From NCBI RefSeq assembly GCF_037975245.1, contig NC_092581.1, forward strand, positions 16,305,303 through 16,369,302: a DNA stretch of 64,000 nt, given 5' to 3'. Below, piece by piece: positions 49,853 through 62,276 of this stretch. The DNA comes from Apostichopus japonicus (lineage: Eukaryota; Echinodermata; Holothuroidea; Aspidochirotida; Stichopodidae). The notes under the pieces are model-generated. The model was not told where the DNA came from and did no database searches. It saw only the letters and a program-made list of their open reading frames with translations. The translations under genes were made by a program, and so were the position numbers. Each line of letters starts with the position of its first letter. Position 1 is the stretch's first letter.

Positions 49853-50528
49853 GCCAAGTGTCCTTGATTTTGAATGTTAAATGTCTGCCTTAGATGTAAT
49901 GTTATCATGTAAATCTAACTTCCATCATGATGAAGGGCTCTTTACCTCTGGTTTCCTCCCTGCATGGGAATTGACTGTCAGATACTTCCTGTGTTTACAG
50001 ATCCCAGTTAACTCTCCCACATCCTGATTTCTCTGTAAAAATTCTTCTTCTTCTTGACATTGTTTTGAGGCATTGAAAAGTAACACTTTCTTTGGTAAGG
50101 ATAACATTTAATACTTGACTATATAGTTGTCTTCTGGTGAGTCATGGAGCAGGTTGAAGTCATCCATATGGAAATCAGCTATTTTTAGATATTATGCGAG
50201 GATGTGAAATTCTTGGGTTTGGTCCAAACGGTATGAGAAATATGATGCTCTCATCCGGAGGCTGTTTGAAGGTTTGTTACTTGAAGGGTTCCTCAAGAGA
50301 CACTCCAAGTTTAACAATCACTCTTTTGTGTTTCGATGTCATTAAGATGCCAGGGTCAACCCTTAAATGGGTGGAAAATATTCATCTTATGGTTAAAAAG
50401 TTTTCTTTCTCTTACTAATGTGGGGTGATCAGCATTCTGGAATTGGTTGCTTGAAATCAGTAAAAGTCTTCCAGACACTGCACGTTCTAACCCTTATTCA
50501 AGTTCAAAGATATTTTGTATTAACGGAA

Positions 50529-50794
50529 TAGGCGCGTAGCGAGAAATTTGCCAAGGGAGGGGCGAAGCCTGTAGGCGAACTATGTAAGCGTAGTGGCACC
50601 ATGGGTTGACGCGAAGCGCACAAGAAAATTTTGGCCAAAAATGCCTCCCAGATCGCTGGAAAAGGCACTTCCCAGGCCTTGTACCTTGCATCTAAGCATT
50701 TTCTATTTTGATATTACTAGCGATATCATGAAAAAATACAAAAAATATGCTCAAGGGGTGGGGGCTACGGCAGCCCCCCTTGGCTACGCGCCTG
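50529..50794. mobile_element. MITE with CAGGCGCGTAGC ends, 266 bp, near-perfect 8-bp duplication
   Basis: The left end TAGGCGCGTAGCGA and right end TGGCTACGCGCCTG are inverse copies of CAGGCGCGTAGC, with the first left base changed. The flanks are TAACGGAA (50521-50528) and AAACGGAA (50795-50802), 7 of 8 identical. This makes it a hAT-type non-autonomous element. A truncated sister copy lies at 6186-6366. Confidence 0.9.
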
Positions 50795-52285
50795 AAACGG
50801 AACCGTAAACTTTCACTCTGATTCAGCCCCACCTTCTCGCATCTATCTTGGCATAGAAAGAACTATCCGTTTATTTGGAGAGCTGTCAAAGTGCACCTCT
50901 CTAGAAAATTGGTTGAAATAATTTCATTTTAATTTATACACTAAATTACATGTTTCATTGTTTTCTATCAGTGACTTAATGATCACAGTTGCTGGAAGCT
51001 GTTTAATTAAACCACTTGACCTGGTAAGATCCTTTGTTGGGGCTTATAGTTTACAGTAAGCAACCTCCCCATTGTCATCCTGTCCCATCAATAGTATAGA
51101 TCTAGTAAGTTGTACCTGTAGTAAGTTTAAAATATCTAGTAACTTGTTGATTTTGTAGTAAACAGTTTCAATCGTGTGTTCACACATGTTTTCAGATTAT
51201 AGCTATCGATTAATCAATCAATTTTACAAATATCCTGAAGGTAGACACTAGCTTATTCACAGTCATCATTAAGACTTCTGATTCTTGAAGACAACAACCT
51301 TGGTAAGCTCCTTTAAGACGGCAATATGTTTGGTGGAATTAGCCTAAGGCTGATATATTGTTTATAAATAGTCTGACATATTAAGAAGTCAAAATGCAAA
51401 ATATGATGATTGAAGCAGACGAAGAGAATTAAGAGAGAGAAATATGAATACAGACAGAGGGAGAGAATTAACAGAGAAAAAATATGAATACATTTCTGTT
51501 TTTTCCCCACTCTCATTACTTGCCCTGCAATGATATCATGGCTCATTCCATATCTGAATGTCAAAGGAGTTTGCCAACCCACTGCCTTCATTACCTCGAC
51601 AATGATTCATTTCATTTTACATATTTTTCACCAAAAAAAAATGTATTTGTGAATATTGGGGTATACTGTACTTTTTATTAACATTTAACATAACTGATTA
51701 TTAATGTAAAAAAATAAATAAGGATAATTTTCTAACAAGGGTTTTGAGTTCTTTATCTGTTTACATGAAGACTTGCAGCACATTGAAACTGAAAAGAATT
51801 TCTTAATATTGGTATTCCATATTTTGGCAAAGATATTAGGATGTTCTAAAAAAAAATTATTTTCATTTATTGAGGGACAATACTGTTTCACTTCAGTATC
51901 CTTCATGTAACTAGCCGTACAACTAAAAACCTTAAACAATACAAGGAAATAGATACATAATTCATGCAATATTTCCAGAGTAGCTAGATTTGACTTCTGT
52001 TTCAAGATATTTTAACAAAAGTTGTTTTGCAACTAAAGTACATGAAAATTGTTTTGTAGGGCAGATTTAGCATCGATATTTTAAATATAGGATAGGAACT
52101 ATAGGAATTGCTGAATAATAACGTGACACAGAAAGTTTGAAATGAGATTCTTTGATTCAAAAGGCTTTAAAATCTGTCAAGTTGGTCTTTTTTTGTCTTC
52201 TCTGTTTGAACAAATGACATTGTTCTCACTACATGAAAATATTAAAGCAAATTTGAGCATTTTATAGTTTCTAATTTGAACAATT

Positions 52286-52700
52286 ATGAAAGGGTCTCAT
52301 GAGAGTAAAGAAAATATTAATATTTTTATAATCGAAGGTAAGCAACTCCCATCTCCTCATATGTCTGAATTGATAGATTCCAGCGGAGCTTGTCATGACA
52401 AGCTAAATTATTACTTTTGTCCCGTAAACGAGAGTCATCTCGTCGAAGGAATGATCATCGTTCGCGGATGGAATATTTTAGTCATTCCTCCTAAGTCATG
52501 TGTTGCTTCATTAGTTTTTGTCATATTGATCCATGAACAACAACCCTAAGGTTAATCAAGAAACCTACTGCAGAGATTTTGCACTCTCGGAGAGATCGAT
52601 TCGTGAGATTCCGACAACTAAGTCGGAGCTAGATGTCAAGATGAAAGCACCGTCGTCGAGCGACGATTTCAATATTAATCTCGTCGTGAAAACAATGTAA
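52286..52700. promoter_or_regulatory. CpG-richer intronic segment, possible regulatory element
   Basis: CpG is rare in the surrounding intron but dense here: runs such as CTCGTCGAAGG, ATCGTTCGCGG, TCTCGGAGAGATCGATTCG and CACCGTCGTCGAGCGACG. An 18-bp palindrome AGCTTGTCATGACAAGCT lies at 52387-52404. An open frame covers 52286-52549, but no domain or splice sites make it convincing as an exon. A conserved enhancer or an eroding gene fragment are both possible. Confidence 0.3.
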
Positions 52701-54534
52701 TTAGATTTCCAGGTATTTCAAGACTGATCAACTTCCATATATATTGGACTTGTGATCTGGGTTTGTTTTGGTCGTAGCAAATGAATATTAACAAATAAAA
52801 CATGAAAAAGGCTCCATAAAAAAAATTAAAAATTAAAAAAAACATTGTAAAGTAAAGACATGACAGGTATGCATACCATTCAGTCGCATTTTGTTGGATC
52901 TTATTTTGCTCATGCTCTTTAAATTACAAGAAAACTCATCGTCAACGTTAAAGCAGCAACATCAATGTCTACCACAAGTTCAATATTAAACCTCTTCCTG
53001 TAAATGCCTTAAAAAACATCTGGTTGACTTTCAAAAATCTTTTAGTTGCCACTTTGAATGGCTATATCCTCTGGCCAAAGGGAAAAATCTTTGTTATGAT
53101 TAATAAAATAACAGTGAGAGAAAATCCCCACCCCACCCACCATGTTTTTGGTAAGGTGATAGTACATTGTGTAATGTCTGTGATTTCACAAATGATATTT
53201 TTCATTGTGTCCCCAATTTTGCCCCCATTCAAGTTGTGCCACACTCACAATTAAATGTGTTTGGGATTAGTTCTGATGCGAAACACAGATGCAGGTCGGT
53301 CGTTATCTCGTCACAACATTGCTACTGATTCAAATAAACAGCTGTGTAATTCTTCCAAGGCTATAGAATCTTGTCACATTCAAACTGAAAACTTTACATT
53401 TCAATATTATTCTTTTAAAGCTCTCTTGGGAGGTATTTTACAGTTATGGTTTTAATAGAACAGTAAATGTTACGGTTCTGGTGATGGAATATATAATATT
53501 ATAATAACATGGGAAAGGTAGTTGCACTAATACTTGAAACTTGGCTGATCCCTCATTTATATTTGATGTATATAGGCTTGGAAGAACTCATAAATACAAC
53601 CTTAGAAAGTTTGTTGGAAGTGTAGCGTAACTGAAGGAAATGTCGCTGCAAAGAATACTGCGAAAGAGATATTAAAAAAAAATTACACTATTTACAATGT
53701 ATATTTACATAATGTGTTGATATCCTATATAGCTCTGTGGTGAGTGGGAAATTATATCAAATGTGGAGTCTAAGAAATATTATTTTAAGATTGTTTCACT
53801 CTTGGACATTGAACTTAAGGAAGTCAGGATGTTTGTTTCTGTTGTTAATAAAACAGATGGTTCCTGTTATGTACATGTATTTGTTGCATAATATTTATGT
53901 TTATCTTGTGAGATCACAAATCAATTAATTTCTACACATGTATGTAGCACAAATTGTATTTGCTGGATTTACAACAAAGTTTTGTCAGTATTTTCAATTA
54001 CTTATAACTTATCTTCTATGTCTAAATGGAGAATAATATTCAGTTACAGTGTATGTACTTTAACCAATCAAAGACTTCATGTAGTGAATATTTAAGAGTG
54101 GGTAAGGAGGGGGGAGGGGTGGGGATTGGGTTGGTGGGTACAGGATGGTGAGCTGGAGGGAGAGGAGCCTGAGTTTTTGTCAAAGTTGTGGAAATGATTG
54201 GCTACTGTTGACAATTGTTTTTGGTCTTCCCAGCATGCATGAGTGCAAAACTGATTTTCTGGAAACTCCATGGTAAATCACGTATTGGATCATTATAACT
54301 AAATACAGTAGAACATTTTGCTATTTTGTGTGCTTTATAGAAACCACAATTTTATGAGAATTGGAAAAGTTTACAGTTGAAGAAGACTCAGGAAGAAGAG
54401 AAGAAGGATCAGACAAGCTACCATTATTATAGATATAATTAAAAAAAGGAGGTTTGGCTTTGTTATGTAAATAAGTGTTGAATATGTAAAATATTTGACA
54501 TTCTTACATTCTTCTTGATACATTTTCTCACCAG

Positions 54535-54678
54535 ATTGCCAAGCAGAGAATTCACTAGAAGAGGTCATGAAGAGGTGTCATGGAAGGAGAAACTGCGCTC
54601 TGAAGGTCGCTACCAAAGTCTTTGGTGATCCCTGCCCGGAGAGAACCCATAAATACCTGAACGTGGTGTATTCGTGTG
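54535..54678 (+). CDS. EVA1C: EVA1C-like receptor exon 5: second SUEL lectin domain, C-terminal part
   Basis: The acceptor TCTCACCAG|AT is entered in phase 1, giving D-CQAENSLEEVMKRC, then HGRRNCALKVATKVFGDPC and HKYLNVVYSC. The donor TGTG|GTGAGT leaves in phase 1. The C..R..C.L.V....FGDPC....KYL.V.Y.C pattern completes the second lectin domain, again with eight cysteines in total. The five assigned exons together encode about 244 residues. Confidence 0.93.
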
Positions 54679-54721
54679 GTGAGTATTTCTGATATAGTTT
54701 AGTAATGCATGTGTTAAAGTA

Positions 54722-54880
54722 AGAGGGCCTGACGTTTCGATCCTAGCAGGAACTTCTTCAGAGGCTGAATGAAGATGATCCTGCTGGGATCGAAACGTCA
54801 GGCCCTTTTGCTTTTACACATTCTCTTACACAGGCTCTTTTAGTGGATAAGCAGTTTGCTAACAGTTTTGTTTATTTTGA
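54722..54880. repeat. Inverted pair of the CTGAAGA-GATCC repeat family
   Basis: GGGCCTGACGTTTCGATCC (54725-54743) faces GGATCGAAACGTCAGGCCC (54787-54805), so two copies meet head to head around TTCTTCAGAGGCTGAATGAA. The right copy continues to about 54880 with the block also found at 10017-10133. The structure would form a long hairpin in RNA or single-stranded DNA, 44 bp after the exon 5 donor. Confidence 0.9.
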
Positions 54881-55389
54881 TTTATAGTTTAGTAATGATG
54901 GCATTTGTTTTAATCTATTCAAGAATAAAAGAGAAAAAGGACCTAGAAGTGGGATATATTCACTGAGCTATCCTCAAGTTATAATCTGAATATTGAAAAT
55001 AGAATTTCAAGTTTCCTTTTGTGATGTTAGCTCATGCGGTTACCACTGTTGAGCTGTGCGCTGTGCCTGTCTATATGTCTGGTATGTTAATTAGCAAAGC
55101 GATATTGCTGAAACTGATTACTAATTACCCTTGACTGATACGTTAAAGCTTAATACTTAGTTATATTTAATTAAAACTTAAGGAAGTATCCACAGCAAAA
55201 TCCATAAAAAGCACACATTTATTTGACATTTTATATAAATATCCTGGCTGGCTTTGACTTAAGTAAATTATTTAGCATCACAGCAAACTTCAAATGTACT
55301 GTGGTAGTTGATCATAAATGCTGTTGGTCATTTCAAAGCCTGGACACTTATGATATCTTGTGGGAAATTCTCTTTCTCTTCCCTCTTTT

Positions 55390-55432
55390 CCCATCCCATC
55401 CCATCCCATCCCATCCCATCCCATCCCATCCT
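55390..55432. repeat. (CCCAT)n microsatellite
   Basis: About eight uninterrupted CCCAT units are followed by a C-rich stretch. Confidence 0.97.
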
Positions 55433-56467
55433 CCAGCCCCCCCACACCCCTACTCCTACAGGGGCATTTTTTGTAATATGACATCATTGAATATCATTCC
55501 CAAGCAAGTTTTCTTGTTCGCGTATAATTCATTCTGAGTATGAAAACAATGAAAGAATTCATTGATGGGTATACTAACCAGATGATACAGATACCCTGGC
55601 AACATGAATGTGTTTATAAATAGTATATTAATATTCTGTGATAGGTGTGCCTTTCAATGGATAAACATATGTGTATCAAAGATTCAGCCTTGTCGAGTCT
55701 GTGTAATTATGAAGAAGTATTCACTCAGAAATAATGCGATGATATATAAATCAAACGAAACGTCATCGTGAGATTCCACTTACAGGCTAGATTTACTCGA
55801 TAGTTAGCTTCCTCTTACAGATAAACAGATATATATCATCCATTTCTCTCTTTTTGATCAATTCCAGCACTGAGATATAAAGTGTATATTTAAACGCAAC
55901 TTCGTTGCAAGCGATACGCGCTGGCAGGATCGCATTCTGATATTCACATTCAAATAATTAATTTTTCATCTTATCCTGAAGTTTTGTCTGTATATATTGA
56001 ATACTTTTGATTGAGAATGTAAACAATTTGAAGTATCCAAGAATATTAATTCTCTATCATACGAGTCGGAAGTGATATCATTTCAATTAAAAGTAGAGAG
56101 ATCGTATCTGAAGCAAGTTTGCTCTCTCTTTCCATTTTCTGAGTAAACATGATAAAAGTTCAACTCTAACAGAGTGCATGTTACCCTTTAATGTCCCTTT
56201 GAATGTTTGAAGTGAGTTGTGAATCCACAAACAGTGCTAACATATGTGCAATGAGTAAGGAGCTACATTATCCACTGAATATTAATTTCTGTTTTTCCAT
56301 GTCCTGTTATAAATGTATCTCTTTGAAAACCATTAAAATGCTTAACTTAGGCATACTACAATATGTTCAGGTAATTAGTTCATATAAAATAAGAGGGAGA
56401 GAGATAAAACTTGTTAGGATGCTGCTAATCTACTGTAGAACACCTGCTTAGAAGTTAATGTATTAAG

Positions 56468-56672
56468 AGTGAAATGCTCTGATGTTGCTATTTCAGCAGG
56501 AGCTTCTTCAGAGGCGAACTGAAATAGGAAAACAGAGCACATTTCATTATTCTGTGTTATGATTAATTTGTCCGTCCATCTGTAGATTTTATTTATGTCC
56601 TCTTGTTTCTGTCTGCCTATAAAGAAGATCCTAGCAGGATCAAAACATCAGATTTTCTACATTTAACATATT
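56468..56672. repeat. Inverted pair of the CTGAAGA-GATCC family, diverged
   Basis: CTGATGTTGCTATTTCAGCAGGAGCTTCTTCAGAGG at the left (described in two parts: CTGATGTTGCTATTTCAGC and AGGAGCTTCTTCAG) is the inverse of the family, and AGAAGATCCTAGCAGGATC with AAAACATCAG at the right is the forward version. About 110 bp separate them. Confidence 0.65.
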
Positions 56673-59600
56673 TATATCAAAGAGATCAAAGAATCTAGTT
56701 TGACTAGCATTTGAATTGGTCATTAATTGGGTTTGCATGTGGTTAACATTAATGGGAAAAAATCTTTAATTCTCTCCACAAAAGATTTGGCAGCAGTTAA
56801 TGAAATTGCATAGCTTTTAGGGATAAAAGTAAAAAAGTATGTGGGGTGTAAAACTATACACATGTCCTAGCTCGACCAATTTCAGTGACACTTAGATCAC
56901 TGATATTGATTTACATTTCCGAACCCAAAAATGTTTGTTATCTTAAACTAGGGTATAAACCCCAATGGTGAAGAAGCATTCATTGTTTTACCTCAAATTC
57001 TAGAAATCATTTAAATTCTCTGTATTTCGTACAAGATAGACCAAAAAAACATGGCTCTTCCCTAGTCCTCTCCAGGCCATGTTTTTGCCATTTTTCCCCT
57101 TGTCTTTATTTTTAGTTACAGATTGACAAATCACATTCATGTCCAGTAATAATGCCAGCTCTATTCTGAGCCAGCATGATACCTATAAAAGAGAACATTA
57201 AAAAATGTCTTTCCTTAGAATTATGGTAACATTACACCTATTTATTTATGTCATTGCTGTCAATATTGAGTCCAAAGGTCTCGTGTTTAATATCAAGGTA
57301 GATGACTAGATGTAGGTTGAAGTGAACCCAGTCAATTAAAATAACCAGACTCTTTGATGGACCAGTCATAAGCATGCAGCCCGACCGTAATAGTCCTACT
57401 AATGATCATCGTTAACATTCCAACTCAAAGGTTTTGCGACTCTTGCAATGAGAGAGACAGTCGCTGATGATGCGGTCAGGGGGGGGGGGGACCTGTTTGT
57501 GCTCTGCTGCTGGTTCCATTTTGCTCAACTTAATTGGCCGAATGACATCAAATCACTTTGATCTCGAACTTGATCTTTGTTCAGGACTATAATACAAGTG
57601 AAATTTAGGAAATGACATAGTTATCTTGGATAGTATTGATAGGTTCAGGTGTAAGGTAGTATTGGTTTATCAGGGTATTAACATAAGGAGTTCAAAATAG
57701 AATGTTAAATAACAAGATGTGAATGTCAAGTGTCGAATAGCTTGCTATTAGGATGGCGACGATGCCCTGCTAAGTTACATCGAGTGGGAGGAGATGGAGG
57801 GTGGTGTGGGGGTGGGAGAGGAGGGTAGGTGGCCAATTTGGTGGCCAATGGGATCTAGTACTTTAGGCAGGAGTGTTAGAACAGTGGAAAAATTGGGGGA
57901 GCTCCAGAATGGAACCAAGGGGCGTAGACACCAAAAAACTGTCAGAATGTTTTTTTTCTTCACAAATGGAAGAATAGATAAAAAGGTATCATTCATTGTC
58001 CTACAAAACATATCCCATTGCAATTTTATTCAAGTTGGAGATAAAACGAAAAAGAAAGAAACACAAGTGGAAGGGGGTGGGGATGTTTGTCCCCAGGGGT
58101 GGGGATGTTGATCGCTCATCCCTCAGTTTTTGTGCCGTCTGTTAATTGACAGTGTGCCAGTTATAATTGGTAGCAGTCTTAAGGGGTAGTTTACGGTATC
58201 TATGCATTCATCCCTCAGAGATTTAAAATAAAATGAACATATGAAGGGGAAAAAAAGAGCATTGTTTGGAAAGAAAATTTGAAGGACTTGTAATAGTTAA
58301 ACTTGGATAGTTGCTTAACTTGTGAATTAAAAAAAAAAATAATGTTACAAATACTGTCTCTACAGAGGGCGCTATGCAGAATTTATACTCTAAATCCTGC
58401 AGTAGGTAGGTAGGTAGGTAACAGGAAAAATGAAAGGAATAGGTGAGAATATTTATGAAACACAATAAGAAATGCAACCAATTGACAAAGTTAAAGGAAT
58501 GTTGAGTAAAACTTGGAATATTTTTGACAGACTTGACAAATTTATTACCATTTTTTTATTTCAGTCCTTTTGAGCTATTTTGATATAAAATGATTGAAGA
58601 TCCTTGTGAATTTTCTATGTAGAGTAGGTTATTCTCATTATCTGTTAGGTAAGTCTTGTTACAAGTTTGATTTGATTATCCACCAAGAGAGCATTTTCTT
58701 ATCTTAATTTGTTTAGTTTTTTTGTTTTTCATGAATTTGGTTATCACTTCACGTATAAACACATCAGATTCAACATAACAAAAGTTGTAATTACATAAAT
58801 TATATAATTTTGGGCTATTTCTGTCATAACCGAGTATCAACATGTCAGGAGCAAATTTTGAGCCAGTTCAGCAATGGTTTGTCTACATAATATCATTTCT
58901 GCATGATTTAGACAATGCAGCTTCTCCTCAGTATTAAAAATATCAAGCAAAATACAAAGTCAGGCAAAACTTTGAAAATAACAAGTTTTTTTATTTTGAT
59001 TAAAATTTTGCATATTATTTAGCTTTTTAAAGTCCTAGCTGGGACAGATTTACAGAACCATGACAGAAGAAGAAGAAAAAATATCATCTGCCAAACATTT
59101 TGCTCAATTTTAGGAGTTTTTTCCAACAATGGAAATTTTGATGTAATGATCCCCCCAAATTGATACAATATATTATTGCCTGCTGCCCTCTAAGTATTGA
59201 AAGTTTCTATATAGCACCCTCTATAGTGATACAAACAATATACTCTGTTCCCTTCTGTCGTGGTCACATTCTTTAGACACACGCATCTTTACGATACAAC
59301 AGAAAGAGTGTTTATTACGTTATGCCACCATTATCAAAAAGAACTTCACTTTCACCCTGAACATTTTGCCTTATTATTAATAAAACATGGAAAATATTAT
59401 GTCAATTAAGGAAATGGATGCTCATCAAAATGAAGGGGATATGACATTTGAAGAAAGAATTTTGCTAAAGTAATTAGCACATTCTTTTTGAAGGCTAATT
59501 AAGATCTCACATTACCAGGACAGTTCTGTTGATGTTTTTGTGTTTTAACCTTTGAAGTTTCATTGGATTATGATTATCCTCATTCTCAAGTGAACAGTTC

Positions 59601-61323
59601 CTATGGAAGTGATTTGTGCATTAAATATATCAATCTGGAACATTGGTATGTTGGCTTAGCCTGCTGCGGAATACTGAAGACTGTTTATCAATTGTGTCTG
59701 TAAACAACTTGGCTGATCATTAGTAAAGAAGTATGTAACATTGGTTTGAATTTTCGAATAATTAACCAAGTCATCTCTTGGGCTCAAAAAGAAATTTAAG
59801 TTAAAAAATGAATCACAGGGAACAATCTATTTGGAATCTCATGAAAGCATTTCTTTCCCATTTTCAAATCGCCGTTTTGCATCACAAATGGACAGATGTA
59901 CTAAATATTGTTTTTAAAAATAGAACCTTTAGAATTTAAGGGGTTTATTAATAAATAAATTACAAAATTGGTAAGACCAAAAGATTTTAAGTTAAATGTT
60001 GGTTCCTGTGTGAACGTTTCTTCAAAAATACGAATATGTTTTAGGAATCCATTTAATTTAAGCTGTATATATTACATTTAAGTGTTAATAATTTAATGGT
60101 ACCACATGTAATCCACTGCAAGTATGTTATTTTAATTCAAATTTGCCATTTCCCTTACAAATGCAGATATCTTTTAATGTTTATTTATTTGATAATAAAC
60201 TACACAATCCGCAAAACTCTCAAAGTTGCAAAATGGATTTTCCTATGATCAACACCTATTCAAACTTTACATTTTAATCATCTTATATAACATATAACCT
60301 GCTCAATTAAAGAAATATAATTTATTGAAAATTGCAATAATTTTATGGTGCCTTACTAGATCATCAAAAGAATGATCGTATTTAGGTACTTTGAAGATGT
60401 AGCCTGCTACTACACTGGTCCACCAAACTTCCATGATTAAGGCAATTTTAAATAAAAGCCATCAATTTTGAAGGCCTTGCAAATGACAACAAGAAAACGT
60501 TACAGTTACAATTGTGTGGGACACAATATTTTTTTTCTGTCTGATTAAACTTTGTAAATTACTTACAACATAGTGGAAACCACAAAGATCTATTACTTAG
60601 ATTGTTGGATACTCAAATAATAAATTTCAGAATATAACATGGCTTGGTACAGACTGAAGCAAAGTCTTAAACTCAATACAAGATACATATCTTGACATTT
60701 CCTTGCCATGTCAGAAGGCATTTATGAAAATGTTCCATATTTTCTCAGGATGTTTCATCCTGTCTTGGTAGATTAAATTCTGTCTCCACTATTTCCATAT
60801 TAATGAATGTATATATTTCTTGTTATGATGAGAATCCTAAATAGTGTTACCAGGGAGGTGCTATTAGATAATGAAAGGCCTTTGTCTGATATAGAACTGT
60901 AAAAAAAAAATGTCACAAAGACCCTCCTCACCACCCCCCCCCCAAATAATAATAATATAAAAAAAAACATGGCAAGAAATATTTTCCTAAGATAACCCTT
61001 CTTTATGATATTTGAACTGCTTTTGTGGCAAGCATGATTTCCTGTTTACTGTGACCTTTGACATGGCATGTCAACATGAAAATGTCAAACTTGCTGCTGT
61101 CAATTGCTATATGAAGTAGATATAGCTGATCTTCATACACCCCTGGTACTTTTACCACATACCTTTAATTACTGAATTATCTCTGCCAATTTACTACTTT
61201 GCTTGTTTCTCCAGGACTCTATATTCTCTTAGGCTGTTTAAATAATTTAGTGGTCTTTGATCAGTAATATTATCTTTTATGAACTTACACTTCGGGGTAC
61301 GATTTTTGTGTATTTTAATGTAG

Positions 61324-61399
61324 ATTCTGGTAACACACTGACCCCTGAGGGGGCCAGTGTTCAATTACAACAGAAAGAATGCAGCGAGGATGTGGCGTG
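61324..61399 (+). CDS. EVA1C: Candidate EVA1C linker exon
   Basis: The acceptor TTTTAATGTAG|AT, if entered in phase 1 as exon 5 requires, gives D-SGNTLTPEGASVQLQQKEC, then SEDVAW, and ends in phase 2 at a strong donor GTG|GTATGTGAG. The phase match and splice signals favour an exon, and the position after the second lectin domain suits the membrane-proximal linker. The residues do not match any EVA1C linker I can recall, and this region is poorly conserved in the family, so the call is tentative. Confidence 0.38.
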
Positions 61400-61544
61400 G
61401 TATGTGAGCAATGAACTTCTTCATCTATTAATAGTCTGATGAAATCAAAAGTGCAATAGAACAATTTCTGTCGGTGGAGTTGCACGTACAGTAGTCTCAG
61501 ACCATAGTACCTTCTTGCATGAACGCAGAGACAACATGTTGTAG

Positions 61545-61826
61545 CATCATTCATGTTTCTTAATGGATGACAAACTGCTTAGTACATTTATATATATGTA
61601 CAGTTCATATGTCTGAAGAATGTTGAGGATGTTACTGATGGCAGTATCATATTGTTAGTAGTATATAGTTGTTGGTAGTCGTACTTGATCATTCATGTTT
61701 CTTAATGGATGACAAACTGTTTACTACATTTATATATATATGTACAGTTCATATGTCTGAAGAATGTTGAGGGTTTATTGATGGCAGTCTCATATTGTTA
61801 TTAGTTTAGGGTTGCTGGTAGTCCTA
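61545..61826. repeat. Tandem duplication, unit ~140 bp
   Basis: Both copies carry ATCATTCATGTTTCTTAATG, GATGACAAACTG, ACATTTATATATAT, GTACAGTTCATATGTCTGAA and GAATGTTGAGG, then end with GGTAGTC.TAC. Divergence is low, so the event is fairly recent. Confidence 0.92.
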
Positions 61827-62199
61827 CAAAAAACAAAAGCAACAGCAACAATAGTGAAGTAAAATGCAAAAGTTGCAAAAGTGTTTGCTTGTTTGCGCTG
61901 TCCGTTTGCAGGATAACAATATGTTTTCAAGCTTGCATAAGATTCAAATATACTTGTGAAAAATTACATTAGCTTGTAGTCATGTTTGCAAGTCTGGGTA
62001 TTTCCAGTAATATGCAACATCTCTGCCAAATTCTTATAAGCAAGTATGCATTTCAACTGTGTGTTTGCAACACAAACCTTTCTCTGACATGATCCATTCG
62101 TGGGATCAATAGTAATACATAATTGAGAGTACAAACATTAAAGAGAGAAGAAACTGCCACAAAAAGCCTGCGTAGGTAAATATGTCAAAGTTAGAGGGT

Positions 62200-62245
62200 C
62201 TGAAAGACAATCATTACTAGCAGGTTCTTCAGAGACTAACTGAAA
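62200..62245 (-). repeat. Diverged CTGAAGA-GATCC family copy
   Basis: TACTAGCAGGTTCTTCAGAGACTAACTGAAA (given here as TACTAGCAGG and TTCTTCAGAGACTAACTG) resembles the reverse complement of the family core at 54744-54770. Only the central part is recognisable. Confidence 0.5.
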
Positions 62246-62276
62246 CTAAAATAAACATACAGTACCAAACTTGGTG

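Larger units (their letters stand above)
48876..54534 (+). other. EVA1C intron 4, 5.7 kb
   Basis: It holds two hAT-like MITEs (49472-49852 and 50529-50794) and a CpG-richer segment (52286-52700). Otherwise the sequence is AT-rich and unique-looking. Short open frames at 49027-49329, 50194-50418 and 53024-53254 lack any recognised domain. Confidence 0.7.
54679..61323 (+). other. EVA1C intron 5, about 6.6 kb
   Basis: It holds an inverted pair of the CTGAAGA-GATCC family at once after the exon (54722-54880), a (CCCAT)n tract, another inverted pair at 56468-56672, a CpG-containing segment at 55720-56110, G-rich patches (57478-57490, 57780-57830, 58068-58105) and a short (GTAG)n near 58404-58420. 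From 58.5 to 61.2 kb I see only AT-rich sequence without recognisable structure. Confidence 0.6.
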
